Shown: positions 12,601 to 25,656, counted from the first letter of the stretch. The stretch: 64,000 bases of DNA from Glandiceps talaboti (GCF_964340395.1 NC_135570.1:7432822-7496821); one strand, 5' to 3'. The notes: generated by a model from the letters alone, not told the origin. Numbers and translations: made by a program.

Positions 12601-14542
12601 TGTATCTTTACAATCTGAAGATATAAGTGAGCTGTCAGAATACTTGGCAGCTTAGCCCCAAATCTGCTAACCTTTTATGTTGTTATCCCTGAAAGGGCGT
12701 TCTATTTTTGGACCAATCGTCGAAACAAACATGTCACTTCCCTCTTAAGTGTACCCAGTCGAAAGAGACTGCACTGGCAGATTTTTAACACGTCAACATT
12801 TCTCAACTTTTTCGTCGTTTATTGTTGTACTGTTTCAATTCTCTAGTTTGTATGTGTTGTACACTTCTTGTTTTGTTGATGTGTTGCGGTTAGTCTTTTT
12901 TACTACCTCGATCGCCTGGGGGAAGTATCGTGATAGCTTGATTGTACCCGTATAATGAAGTAGTTCTCCGACCTCCTAGGTGTTGATACTTTGGAAATCA
13001 TAATGGTGTGGGTGTAGTCATGTATTTTGTTGACATGTTTATATAAATTGATGCCGAATCATGGTTGTAAATAGGGGAGCATACTTTAGAGTTTAATATA
13101 AACTTACTGATATATGTACGTTGTCAATACCCGTACAAAAAGGACCACGGTACTATCAATGGAGATTATGTAGTAGACAAGCGGTGTGAGTTACATGTAC
13201 TTGTTACAGTACAGATTCTAATCGCTCGGTTTTCTTGAATACATAATGGCAGTGTAGCTGAGAAGCCGACCTTTTCGGACAACTGCAGATTCTCTATAGG
13301 TGTCTGAGGTTAGAATTATACGCATTTTTGAGTCTCGGCATTTACTATATGGATACAAAAAACCATGGGATGTCTTGCTTGAAATCACAATTCTTGTAAG
13401 TGTAACGAGGACTGACAGTATATTTGATGTAACTGTCTATGGAAGTAACTGAGTGTGTGGTGGGGGTGGTGTGGGTGTGTGTGGTCGTTTTCCGTGGCTC
13501 AGTACCTGGACGAATCGCCTGTGTAATTTGTCCATGAACAACCGATAATACAACACTACACTTTTCTGCTCTGTGATATCACTATCACCAACAACCTGTT
13601 GCCCTGTTGTTCATTATCAAACAGCGTATGTCGCCTATAGATACGTACAGACCCACGCTGTACCTCAGACCACTGTAATTCTTTCAGTGGTCTGAAGAGG
13701 CTGTACCAAAATACAAAGCGTTATCCAAAAAGAAGAAAAGGGCTATAGCCTTATCACGTTGTCCATGATATCGAGGGATACCGTGCCAACCCCTTTAATC
13801 TCTGTCCCTCCAACTAACAGGCAATATGGTCTTAATTCTCTCCTAAAAGTCATAAACGGAAGTGAAACAAACACTAATGTAAGCATATCTTTAAATTGAT
13901 ATATCTCTCAATATTGTTATTTTAACCTGCAATCGGTTGGACATATGGATTTAATGCATTCATGTCAATAAAATAAAACTGTCCCGTGTCCGCAACATAT
14001 GGTTGTTTGGTGTTTAAAAGTCCCATGTAAACACTCGTTAGATTTGTCCTGATTTGTTCTGCTCAGTGTTAGGAAAGAAGTGTTCGATCATGTGGTGATG
14101 ACGTCATAGTAAATGGGACAATTCAGGTGAAGACTGTCTGACTACCCTGACTGTTGACGATGAGGACAGATTCCATTGTTTTAAGCACCATGACCGGACC
14201 TATCCCAGCGATGGAATTTAAAGAACCCTTTACGTACTGACTAGCAACCACGGCGTCGTAACTGCTGATTTGTGTGGATTGTATGGAATTTGGCTTTTCT
14301 GTTTATTTTAGCGTATTGATTTATAACCCTGTGTATCATGTATGGATTTAGCTTTTCAACAATCCGTAAGAGGTGATCACCTAGTCTATGAAGGCAGTAT
14401 CTAAACACTTTCAGAATATCACCCGCGAAATAACTAGGCAAAAATCGATGTTATCAGGAGATTAAAATTAAAGAAAAATGTTGATCTATCAGATATGAGT
14501 GAAATATAGCGGATACATATCAAGTGAACTTTGAGACCTTAC
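9681..14542. other. no gene seen; likely intron of the 14.5-kb gene
   Basis: Lies downstream of the orphan first exon on the minus strand, so much of it is probably intronic. No second exon recognised. Contains a short hairpin at 13666-13694 (CAGACCACTG / CAGTGGTCTG). Confidence 0.4.
10519..10628. repeat. imperfect direct duplication of about 55 bp
   Basis: The pattern GTATTGTTTT, then TATACGATTGT and GGTCTATTGTTTTT is present twice in tandem. Confidence 0.5.
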
Positions 14543-14734
14543 CTTGGTGTCACTACGTAGCTGAGTTAGGTCACCGGGTGGTATAGTTTCTAGCAATTCA
14601 CGAATCCGTTCAGAGTTACCCTGAGTAATTGCTCCCAACAGTTTCGTTCTGTACTGCCCGATGGTTGGCGGTGGTTTCTCCCCTCCACCACCGTCAGAAC
14701 CACGGACAGCGTCCTCTGGTTCGGAGGACGCCAT
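14543..14734 (-). CDS. first coding exon of an unrecognised gene
   Basis: ATG in a good Kozak context (CAAGATGGCG) opens 64 codons that end exactly at a consensus donor (CCAAG followed by GTAAGG). The segment begins MASSEPEDAVRGSDGGGGEK, an acidic/Gly-rich disordered stretch, followed by TIGQYRTKLLGAITQGNSER and IRELLETIPPGDL, predicted amphipathic helices. The AITQGNSERIRELLE part resembles the first helix pair of an ankyrin-type repeat, but that is a weak impression. Base composition is richer in GC than the surroundings, as expected for a 5' exon. The rest of the gene should lie towards position 1; I found no further exon, so the first intron may be very long. Confidence 0.65.
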
Positions 14735-14794
14735 CTTGTGTGTACGCCCCGATTTTGTTTCCCTCTGATGTCGACAAGTCGAACCAGAGTCGAG

Positions 14795-14800
14795 TATATA
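14795..14800 (-). promoter_or_regulatory. candidate TATA box for the 14.5-kb gene
   Basis: TATATA (context AGCTATATACTCG on the minus strand) lies about 60 nt upstream of the ATG at 14734. Position and context suit a core promoter with a short leader, but only the motif supports it. Confidence 0.3.
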
Positions 14801-15496
14801 GCTAGGACCTGTGCTTGGTTATGCCGTGTGTAATATACTGGGACGTGATCAAGCTGAAGTGTTTACCCAAGCTCTAAGCCTCTCAACATATTGTGTTTGG
14901 TCAAATATTAACAACAACGGTAGAATAAAAGCAACAAATCTTTTACTGAAGTGACAACCTATGTGCTCACCCGAGTTGATCTGGTCTTCCGTGACCAATT
15001 GCCATGGTAACCGATATCACTAAGTTGACATTTACAAGTCTGCGCTACGTTTGTTCTTCGATGGTTGAGCAAGCATCAGAACACCGACCAAAGTATCTGT
15101 CGGTTACATGGTTACCCGTCCATGTACTGTGCGCTAATCAGTAACCCTTTACTCGGTATATAAATGCGTATTGTCACTTTACACGGCGAACAATTTGAAC
15201 CAAGTCTGGACCTCGAGGCAATTTGCAACGAACAATACACATAAGTACCGGGTAAAGGAGGTCCTGTTCCTTGTCAGAACGACGTGGAGAACATAGAACG
15301 TGACCAATTCAATATGAAATCTCAATTTTACGAATGAGACGTGTCTAACTATTCAAACATGAAATTCCCTTCAGGTAACTCATGTCGATATAACTTTTAT
15401 GTCATAATCCGTGATCGAATATGCATCATCTCAAGTATGTACGTTTCGCTTGGTTGTTTTCAGCCTTGCAGCCTGTGTCACCGATGTTATATTTGT

Positions 15497-15541
15497 ATTG
15501 TTGTTGTTGTTGTTGTTGTTGTTGTTATTATTATTATTATT
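15497..15541. repeat. (TTG)n(TTA)n microsatellite
   Basis: About ten TTG/GTT units followed by about five TTA units. Confidence 0.95.
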
Positions 15542-17690
15542 TCGTGTGTATTATGACATGGCTAAAGTGGTCATGTATAATTTCAATTTCGACATATTGC
15601 GATTTTTAAAAAAGTGAAATAAAAAAAAGTATGTGGTCTTATTTGAATTACTTTCTCTATTTTTGTAAATATTGTCGAATTTTCTTGAGAGCTGTTTTGT
15701 TCATACAACAATATTGATTACAATTTAGACCCAAGATGATAACTACTAACAGTGTAGCAACACTCGAACTTGAACTTTCTCTAACATTATGCTCTTAAAG
15801 AAACTCCGAGAAAGAGAAATGAACAACCAAACTTCAACTTGACTAACAGAAGGACTTGGTTTTCTGGTTTGACAAATGTTCCGTTCGTCCAATTTTTCAG
15901 GCGAATCGACACCAAGCCAGATATGCAAGTTCCTGGCTAATATAACAGTTCGACGTTCTCGGTACCTTTCACGTGATGGTACAACTCGCGAAAAAACATT
16001 AGTGCGTCCGATGGAATGAATTGAGCCAAGGTAAAGACTTCACACAAAGACGAAAATTAGGAAAAAACAGCAATACAACTTGTACAAAATCAACAATTCA
16101 TATTGGGTCCACCAAAGGCTTTGATCAGTTTGTTTATATATGTGGAAAAAGAAACAGTCATACTCAATATTATAACATGTAGTGTTCTATCAGTAAACAA
16201 AGTCATGGTATCCTGGCTCCTGTGGTGTTTATGCTTTGATAAATTACTGACTAATTACATTGTATATGTCTTTGCATCAAACTGTCTCATTCCTGCTTAC
16301 CACAAGCAAGCGAACGCATCGGTATTTTTTCGTGAGTTGTAAACAAGTAGGGTACATAATGGACTGTATAAACGACCCTTTTACGATTGTGTAATGGTGA
16401 TTTTTCTGATTTTTAGGTCGTGAAATGTGATACCCTTGGCCTTAATATAGCAGCAACATTTCCATCGAGTAATCGAGTTACCATTAGCGCCATCCCAGGG
16501 GCATCAAGATTTAAGGACAGCGTGAACTCTTCTGGGAGTTTCTTTAATCAAAAATCGATAAAACACAAACAAACCAACAACAGAAGTATTTACACAGGCA
16601 ATAATATCACTAAATAAAATTTGAAGAAATCATAAAGAAAAAACTGATATATGGCATCTGAAACTATATTTAATGCATGCATTATTTGCTAACTACGTTG
16701 AAAGTCTCCAATTCGGGTCAACGCTGGTTCAGTCACTACGCATCAACCATGCCTCACAACCGTGTCTGGTGTATGTTTATGTTCATCATTGAGAAGTCAG
16801 TACGGTTCATCTGCAGAATTCAATAGCGATCTATTTAGCACTCTCAAAACTACCACTCGAAAACAAATTCTTATAACGCAAATAAAGTTGCCTAAGGCTT
16901 GACAAGCAATTACTAATGCATATCATCTCAAGTGTGCGTCTCGTCTTAGTGCATAGTAACATCTCGTCGTATAAGGGGTAGTGTAACTACTCATTCCTGA
17001 CATCTTAAAAGGAAGTCGGGTCGTGGAAACAGGCAGTAGTTACGTCATGATTGATGTCTTCATGACGTCATTGTTGCAAGACTGGCAGATTCAGTTTCGG
17101 TCTCTGAGGGAAGATTGTGATGTAGACATGAAAGAGGAAGAATCTCCGTGCCATCTCAGTCTTGAAATGTTATCTCTCTCGAAAATAGTATCATAACAAC
17201 GGCATACTCGTCCTTCCGATTACTCCGCCCTAGTTCTAGTACACAGCCTGTCTACTGGTGAAATTTGTAACTCCGCTACGCTCTGTTGGCACAGAACAAG
17301 CGGAGCAGATCGATTCTCAAATAAGTCAAACCATGCTAACAACTACCTTAACGACTAGGAATTCTCTCTAATCTCACGGGCCTTAGTGAACATATTTTAA
17401 CATGAGGCAGTGACTAAGTTAAATAACAGCGCTTCACAGAAAGATTTCAAGCTACGTAGACCTACATCTCTTATACAAAAGAATGTACACAATTCAGCGT
17501 TTGACTGGACTGTACTGTCAATCGTGGAAGTGATACAGTTTGGATCACTAAATTACCTTATACTATTATTACACCATCAATAGTCAAACTCGTTTCCTGT
17601 TTTCTTTGCACATACTGATTTGGAAATAATTAGAAGTGTTAATTTCAAGTTTGATATGAATAATACATACATACAAGTCTGTGTTGTTTA

Positions 17691-17695
<5 letters not shown>

Positions 17696-17765
<70 letters not shown>
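17696..17765. repeat. (CA)n microsatellite
   Basis: A run of CA of about 70 bp with one ACATAC interruption. Confidence 0.95.
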
Positions 17766-17766
<1 letters not shown>

Positions 17767-18015
17767 CTTGTTGATGCACTATAAAACTTGTTGATGTTGT
17801 TTTAAGTTTTAATGAGAAATTTGCAAAATTAATGATTTTCGCGGGTAATTAGGCAACAACCTTTAAATTTCAGATAATTTAGTACATGCATTGATGGTAA
17901 AGAAATGTACGTGTCCTTTTAAGCTTGTTGATGTAGCGTATAATCTTAATGGTTTATTTGTATAATTAATGATTTTTCGGTAATTGGGCAATATCTTAGG
18001 TATCAAGCTTCAATT
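17765..18015. repeat. imperfect direct duplication of about 100 bp
   Basis: GCTTGTTGATG, followed by TATAAT/TATAAAAC, AATTAATGATTTT and GGTAATT.GGCAA, occurs at 17766-17855 and again at 17923-17995. Confidence 0.5.
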
Positions 18016-19740
18016 TCATATAGTTTCATATAATTAATTTTCCAATTAAATGGTACATTGTGTATATATTACTCAGAATTTTGCATTCCGACAATATGTG
18101 TAGGAACAAAAACTTTAGGTTTTGCTCTTACGGGAGTCATTCACTTTAAATCTGGTATACACTTATTTTAAGTTATCATGATCTATTTTGTGCAATGCTA
18201 ATAAGTTGATATATTTCAGTATCTGTCTGACAGTGTTTCTGGCACTGGAGTTGTGTGGAGAAGTGACGTGTTTGTGACGTAGAGAATCTGACATAACTGT
18301 GCGTTCTTCCGTTATGTAAATTTGAAGACCGTGACTCAACCATTTGATAAATGTAGGGAAGTAGAGCACCTATGTATGATGTGAAGTTTTTACAATACGT
18401 TGGAGGAGAACTCTCTACGTATCACTTATTAATGTATACAAAAGCCAGAGTTCGGCCTTCGATGACATTTCATATGCCTTAGTCATTCAGTTCACCTGGC
18501 AACAAGAAAAATATCAACAGTTACTTGGCAATTGCAGTCTTGCAGGATGAATTGAGAGTTTACACGGGTAACTATAAATTATCTAACTTTATGAAATAGA
18601 AATGCTATAATTTGTTGCTGTCACGACTCAGGCAATAAGCCAATTTGTGTAAAATTAAATATTAAAATTCAATCATCGGAGAGTGGAAGTTCAACAGTTC
18701 AATATCGAGTCGTGATAGCTTACTGTAGATATTTTAATTGAGGTGTAATGTGTCGATAGTTCGGAGGCATCAGTTCAATTTGGGGTTCTGTATCAATGAT
18801 TTGTGAAATACAGGTTTTTATCGGGTTATATTTGGAGGCGGTGTGTGTAGTTCGTTTTGTGTTGTTTCTGGGTATTTGAACTTGATTCTGGTTGTTAGTA
18901 CAAATTTGGATTTTTTTATAATTAGCTGATCACGTTTATTTGTAAACCTTCAACTGCAAGAGATGAGCAGACCAGTGTGGAGTGTACAAACTAAATACAG
19001 TGAATGACTAAGACAGATTCGCAAACCACAAAGGGGAAATTTGTAATGAAAATATCAAAAAACAAAGTCCTGTACATGCTGGTTATTCATATGATTATAT
19101 TAAGATTGTTCGCTTTTTTGATATCCATGGCAACGTCACTGTAAATATTTTAGCTATCGGTTTACCTGGGGATCACGTGGAGCCCGGTAAGGATGTGTGT
19201 CCCATGCAACAAAACCCACTCGCCATTTTAGACCCAGTTCAACCTAAAATCTCAACCCAAGTTTAGACCACAGCGCATGGTGAGATGAAATCCAAATTTG
19301 ATTTTCCTTTAGCAAATCAGGGAGTGCGCAGATGTTTACGAAAACTGACTTTCCCTCCAGCGCTATTCAATCAAGCAGAAATATTGTACACTTGCCTTAG
19401 GAGATACCTGCCTTGATGATTTTTTTTAAAATAGGGTTTCAGGAAAACCATAAACTCTCCGCCAACGGAGGGATTATGGAAAACATCCCTCACTTTAGAC
19501 AAAAAATATTGCGCAAATTATTTTAATTACATAACAAAATAATCATTTGTTATGTAAATTTAGTCAATATTGAATATTCTGGTGTCGTATGGACGACATC
19601 AATAGTTCAATGTCAATGAAACTCTTTTAGTAATCCCCAGATTCTTCACCCACGCGCTCCTCCACCTTCTAACTAAATTGGCCAAAAGTGACAATTGTTT
19701 CAGGCAGCAAAATCAATTTCGAATTCGAATCAGTATGTAG

Positions 19741-19957
19741 TAGTATGTACAACCTGATTAAAATCTAATGTTGTGAAAGCAGCTAGATGTCTTTATTTAC
19801 CTCTATTTCCATCGGGTTGTGACATTTGATTTGTTCTGGGTGATCGCCGTGGGATGGCGGAGATCCCGGAACAAAACAAACAACACAAAATGATGGAAAT
19901 AGAGGTAAATAGGCAGCCGCTTTCACAACTAAGATTTTAATCAGATTGTAGTATGTA
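19741..19957. mobile_element. 199-bp MITE with 60-bp terminal inverted repeats and a 9-bp target duplication
   Basis: The element 19750-19948 starts CAACCTGATTAAAATCTAAT and ends with the near-perfect inverse ATTTTAATCAGATTG; the arms extend about 60 bp to CTATTTCCATC / GATGGAAATAG. It is flanked by identical TAGTATGTA (19741-19749 and 19949-19957). Long terminal repeats with a 9-bp duplication are typical of Mutator-like elements, so a non-autonomous MULE is likely. Confidence 0.8.
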
Positions 19958-20461
19958 GTGATATTAATAGAAAGCCAGTAAGTAGTGAGGAAAATTTTCT
20001 TTTATTGACAATTTAATGTATTTTAGTGTCATACATTTACTATATAGCGAAAAATCTTCCATTTCTGAATTTGACATTTTTTTTAGAAATATTTGTATTA
20101 ATATTTGTAAAACAAATTCCATTAAAAGTAAAATAGTTTTTCACATGAGAATTAAAATGGTTCACCCAAATTGAAGGACCCACCCAAAGTTATTTTTTAA
20201 AATTTGTTTTATCCTACATTGAACAAGTATATTGATCCTACCCTTATGATTGTCTGTGGATCTGATATGCTGATCATTTTAAAGGAACATGTTCCACCTT
20301 AAGACATATTTGTCCAAATTTCAAATACTTGCTTAAAAATCATCTTGTATCATATTTCTGTTTTTTTGCCCTGAAAAGGGCATAGAATATGTAGAGTTTA
20401 CGCATGTGTATTTTTAGTATTGTTCTGAGGTGAGTGACAGTTTTTGGATGCACCCGAGCCT

Positions 20462-20556
20462 TTTTACGGCATCGTCGTAAACAACAACCTCTTTTATTTA
20501 CGGCACCGCCAAGAGGTTGCTTTAGTAGAAATATATGTTTTGGCTTACGAGAATGG
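20462..20556. mobile_element. partial copy of the 3.0-kb dispersed repeat (inverted)
   Basis: GGCATCGTCGTAAACAACAA and CCTCTTTTATTTACGGCACC match the complement of 3040-3130. The edge GGCTTACGAGAATGG matches the complement of 30570-30590. It directly abuts the palindrome at 20557. Confidence 0.5.
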
Positions 20557-20668
20557 TTTACTGCGCTGTCGAGGTACATCCGATAGCTGATCGTACCTCC
20601 TAGCCTTCGTATGATCAGAGAGCTAGGACGTACGACCAACTAATGATGTACCTCGACAGCGCAGTAAA
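20557..20668. repeat. nested palindrome with perfect 24-bp arms
   Basis: The arm 20557-20580 (core CTGCGCTGTCGAGGTACATC) is perfectly inverted at 20645-20668. Inside, CGTACCTCCTAGC and GCTAGGACGTACG form a second stem. Probably a small foldback element. Confidence 0.7.
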
Positions 20669-21189
20669 ACAAAGTACCTATTATCGAGTCCATTACTCGG
20701 TTTGCCTATTACTGCTAGATAGCCTTGCCACATATCTCACAGTTACAAGTGATGATGACCAGACATATTTTAGTAAGTACAATACCAGGTCTAATTCTCC
20801 TCATATACATAACACAAAAATATCACAATTTTTGTTCATATCTGGCTCATGCCCCTTTACCAGATTAGAGAGAAGACGTGTCAAACCTTGTAGCGTATAT
20901 ATTCAGAGCTAACTATAAACATATTACCCATATTTATGACACGACTAGTACTCCTCCAATGATTTATGTGAATGATAAATTATATTGTGTATTGATAGTA
21001 ATTAAACAATGTGTATCTTTGATAAATATTTCAATATGTAGCTATGATAAATGGTGCAATATATGTACGTACATTGTATAACTGTGTAATGGGTGAGTGG
21101 ATTGGTGGATTGGTGCAGGTAAGAGAGAGAGTGAGTGATTGCCTGAATGACGGATGGTGAATAACTGAGTGACTTGGGCGAGTGACTTT

Positions 21190-21425
21190 GGTGACTGCGT
21201 GAGTGACTGACTCATTCACTTGACTCACTCAATCACTCACTCACCCACCCACCCACCCACCAACCCACCCACCCACCCACTGACTGACTGACTGACTGAC
21301 TGACTCGCTCACTCACTCACTCACTCACTCACTCACTCACTCACTCACTCACTCACTCACTCACTCACTCACCCACTGACTGACTGACTGACTGACTGAC
21401 TGGCTGACTGACTAGCCCACTCACT
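21190..21425. repeat. compound (CACT)n/(CCCA)n/(TGAC)n microsatellite
   Basis: Blocks of CTCA, CCAC and TGAC tetranucleotides with a central uninterrupted CACT block at about 21305-21372. A related but decayed GTGA-type stretch precedes it from 21090. Confidence 0.9.
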
Positions 21426-22236
21426 CCCTCACACAATGATTTGGAGGACTTCTAAAGAGGGATTCCTATTGTCCAGACAAGCAAATTACAGACCAGTTCA
21501 CACTCATACTATCACACTATGACACAGTATTTCTCTGTTGTTGTAGTCTGAGTAAGTGTTGCTTTAATTAAAACATGCGCCATCTAGTGGTCAATCATGT
21601 ATTTAAAGTTTACAAAACTGTAAATAACTCGCATAGTCGGTGAAAACACAGACATCTTGTTACTTGTCTGAGGTGAAAGTCATAGATCTGTATATGATTA
21701 TATGTCTAAGATTACAGATCCAAATGGTGAAAGTACACTGAAAGTAACTGAAAAATACCATCGGTATGATATAAATGACAACTTAGGAAGCCTTCCGTGA
21801 TTACAAAAGGGAGGGCAGGGGGAAATTAGACTCAGACTGTTGCGTAAAATGTGACCCTCCCCCGACTCCGTCGTGCTGAAAAATTGGCCCTCCCGCCACT
21901 TTCCTTCCCTAAAACATGACCCTCTCCATGTTCAAAACATGAGTTGAATGCTGTCAGATATGTAAAAGGACATGAGTCCAAGAATCAATGGTAATGACTT
22001 CATCCCACCGCTGCCACCAATGTTGAAAGTTTTAAAGGCATTGAATAATTTCCCACTACTACCGCCATGTGGATGTGTGTGAAGACACTGCATTAATAAA
22101 TACCTATGTTTGGATCTCATTGGCTGAGCTGAAGGCCACAATTCAACTCCAAATAATTACCAGATATATTATCCAATCAACCTCCTTTTTGAAATGTACA
22201 TAAAAATGTTTTTCTGTTTTGTATCTGGTGAATAAA

Positions 22237-22300
22237 CAATTCAATTCAATTCAATTCAATTCAATTCAATTCAATTCAATTCAATTCAATTCAATTCAGA
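22237..22300. repeat. (TTCAA)n pentanucleotide repeat
   Basis: About twelve uninterrupted units inside the 21.8-kb element, right after GTGAATAAA. Confidence 0.95.
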
Positions 22301-22489
22301 TTGGCACACTCCTGACATCGTCGGCAGCGAGGTGAACATCTCAATCCACAAAGTTATCCCTAGTATCTTAACCAACTGCCCCCGTTTCACACCTGTGAGA
22401 CCCACTCCTTTCCTCACACCACAACTGAATTCATTACATTACATTACATGGTTGTCAGCAGCAATTTGATATAGGCTTATATCATGGTC

Positions 22490-22521
22490 CCTAATCCTAA
22501 CCGTAATCCTAACCCTAACCC
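22490..22521. repeat. short degenerate telomere-like tract
   Basis: CCTAATCCTAACCGTAATCC then TAACCCTAACCC: five CCTAAC-like units, the complement of the metazoan TTAGGG repeat. Confidence 0.5.
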
Positions 22522-22729
22522 ACATGGCAGCAACGCCAATGGGATTTGGAACTGATGACAGCGATGGGATGACAAAAACATATAATGCAATGTTAGTAAA
22601 TACAATTAGTCACGTTAAAATGTGACCCCCCCCCCCCTAATCCATTTTCTAAAATATGGTCCTCCCCCGAGAGCCGATTTACCTTCCAATTCCCCCGACC
22701 CTCTCTCCTTGTAAATACTGAAGGCACCG

Positions 22730-25144
22730 CTTTGTCGTATTTTTAGAATGAGGCGTGACACTCACAATTCGTGTTCTTCGACTCGGATATTGAACAATAA
22801 AAGGTATCGAAATGAGACAACATCGTTATCTAAAGATTAAAAGCTTAAAGGATTAACACACTTTCCTTGAACAGTTTATGACGTAATTATAAGGAACACC
22901 CCTATCGGCATAGAGGTCACAAAAGCAAGAGATGACATATAACAGTTATTTAGTCGTAAAATATGCAGGCCCCTTTACGACACTATATCCAAAACGCGTC
23001 ACCAGCGTAAAATTACTGAAGATTTAAAAAAAATGAAACGTTTTATTTGGTCGACTGTCTAACTTGCAGAATCGTGCAATTAATACACAATGATTAACGA
23101 CTTCGAAGTTGTAAACAGGATACGTTAAAATCGATAGCAAGTACTAAGCCACATTACAATGATTGGGACTGGTTAATTGGTCTTGGTCTCGGTGGGTACA
23201 AACAAAATTCCAACTCAGGTAACCACCCCCACCCCAACTTTATATAATAATTCGTCACATATTAAACACAATGTTTGAACGGCCAAGTCTTATAGTGGAA
23301 ATGCAGAAAAATATTGTCTAAATTGTCGGTTATAGCTCCTCATAATTCCAGTTCAATATATATAATTCCTTGTTAGGTGTATATTGAGTTGGGTCGACTG
23401 ATACCAAAAATTGTCCTTAATCATGTGGACAGATGGTTATTTACTCATTACTGAGAAAACTATTTTTGAAACGTAGGATCAGCATGAATGATATATCGAT
23501 TTCACAAACTAGATAGTCTATACGTAGGATGACTTAGAAAAGATTAGTAAAATTTCACGTTGTTAGAACCTTGACGAAAAATAACTGTGGACAGGCTAAG
23601 TTCTCAAACCTGTAGTTTTGTACAGGTTTTCCCAACACACAACTTGGTATACATAACAACTTGGTATACGTTCTCTTAATTTACGAACATGTGTAAACAC
23701 AAAGAGAGTTCATGTTCATGATATTCTCAGCACAATACTGTAACTTTTGATACTGTATGTTGTTTTCAATTGATACTGGTTTGTAGGCGCGAGCTCAAAG
23801 TGAATATATATAAAGAATATTGAATGCAGATACAAATAAATTGTACATACCTATATTCCAACGTATAAACGGGCGATATTCATATCTTTACATTCAATGT
23901 ACTGAAATGTGATATTAATCCCGGACATCTCAGAATCATTGTTAGTACATGCGTGATACAGATCGTCAGAGAGAGGCTGGACTCAAGTTGATGACGTCAC
24001 TCTCGGTATCTGTATTGCATGACTGAACATCATGATTATAATTACAAGTACATTTGCGATCAATATAGCGTTTTTTTTCATTCACTGCCAGGATATGATA
24101 GTACAGCCGTATACGCGATAGGCGATCGCGGCTTTCCGAGTTTATGATTACACACTTAGAAAACTGTGAACAGAACTGCCAATAATCTGCTACCTGTACT
24201 CACAGATACACGTTCACGTTTGACGTTCGTTATCTAAAAATCAACGTTGACCTGTTTAATGACGTCACTGCAGACACACGGTACAAGATGAAATGAAATT
24301 GCATCCATTGTCTCTGAGACCTTAAAGAGATTTATTGTCGAACGTCATTGAAGATAATAAAACTCTGATGACATACGTACATCCACGAAAATCTACCTAG
24401 TGCGTTTAACACTTTTACACCTAGGATATTCAATACCATGCAAATAGTTCAAGATATCCGTTACACCTTTTTATTGACATAAATGTCTGGAAAATCAATA
24501 TAGAGGGCGTATTTGACAAAGCTGAAATAACAGGATTTCAAATAGGAATGACATCAATGATTGATAGATTTGATAGGAATGACTTTTATTTCTGCATATC
24601 CTTGACTACCTTTTAAGTATTGACTTCTACCAATATTTGTGTGGTGATGTTAAAAGTAGTCTGTACGCAGAGAATTTGCAAACACCGATTTGACAGACTA
24701 CTTCAAATTTGACACTTGTCAGTAAAAGAGAAATATGTTATGACGTCTAAGTTTTTATAGAACAATGAAACCGTAGATGTACTTAAAGTTTTATCGTAAA
24801 TAGTTGGCGACAGGCCCAAGTCTATATACAAAATGCATCGCCTGGAACGTCCGTATCCGTCTCTACCCTTTGGAAAGGGGTGAGAAGAGCGCCCACAACG
24901 ACGAGCGTTTGGATATTTCTTGCGTCGTATGAAACAATATCTGCGTTACCCTTTGGCATATTTAGTTTCATGTTGCTTTCCGTGTTTATGATTGCTCATG
25001 TAGATCAGTGTATGTGGAACCTTTCTTGGTGTTAAAAGGTGGTCAGTTATAATGAAAATATATGACAGCGGAGACGTACCAAGTCGAGGTAATTATTTAT
25101 GTAATGTGCATGGTGTAGTGAATAACGGATTTATGTTTTTAGGG
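22730..25144. other. no gene seen
   Basis: Non-coding by eye. Two perfect TGACGTCA sites (23992 and 24260) lie close together; ACAACTTGGTATAC is repeated at 23640 and 23658. Confidence 0.5.
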
Positions 25145-25171
25145 TTGTTGTTGTTTGTTTGTTTGTTTGTT

Positions 25172-25204
<33 letters not shown>
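25145..25204. repeat. (TTG)n/(TTTG)n microsatellite
   Basis: GTTGTTGTTTGTTTGTTTG followed by about nine TTG units. Confidence 0.9.
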
Positions 25205-25289
25205 TGGTATCCTTCCTGAAAGTAGTACAGTCTGGAGATGTGATGTTGACTGACTAACCGATGCCCAATTTTTAATTGGGGGCTGGGGA

Positions 25290-25656
25290 GGGGGTGTGAT
25301 GTTGTCAGGACCGAGGCCAACAGTTCCAAAATATTATCGATCACTAATATCTACCAACTGTTCCCGTTTTACTCCTGTGAGACCCATCGTGACTTCTCTC
25401 CTCACATCACACCTGACAATTTTTCAATACATGTGTACATTAATTTTATTGACATGGTCTGATATTACGATACATAACCATATCCCTAACTGACAGCTCT
25501 GGGACCCCACCCCACCCCCACCCCACCCCCAAATGCAAAATTAGACAATATCATGAGTCAAATTACAATGTGACCCACCCACCCCAAGAACCGATTTGTA
25601 AAAAGTTACCTCCTCATTCCCCGGCCTACCCCCTGTAATTACTGAACTCACCATTA
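25290..25656. mobile_element. right-end fragment of the 21.8-kb element
   Basis: Matches 22300-22729: CCAACTGTTCCCGTTTTACT, CCTGTGAGACCCA, ATTACAATGTGACCCACCCA and the end TGTAATTACTGAACTCACC. Confidence 0.5.

Larger units (their letters stand above)
14803..19740. other. no gene seen
   Basis: Upstream of the 14.5-kb exon. Contains the trinucleotide and CA microsatellites and a TGACGTCA at 17063; no protein-like frames. Confidence 0.5.
21783..22729. mobile_element. non-autonomous element about 0.95 kb long with inverted G-rich ends
   Basis: Starts GCCTTCCGTGATTACAAAAG followed by GGAGGG and ends with the inverse (CCCTCTCCTTGTAAATACTG then AAGGCACC). The left part matches 9345-9680 and the right part matches 25290-25656, so it is a dispersed family. 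The interior holds a (TTCAA)n run at 22237-22300 and a short telomere-like tract. No protein is encoded. Confidence 0.6.

Noticed and set aside
22490-22521. Interstitial telomere or chromosome-fusion point
   Set aside because: Only about five degenerate units inside a dispersed element; too short to mark a fusion.
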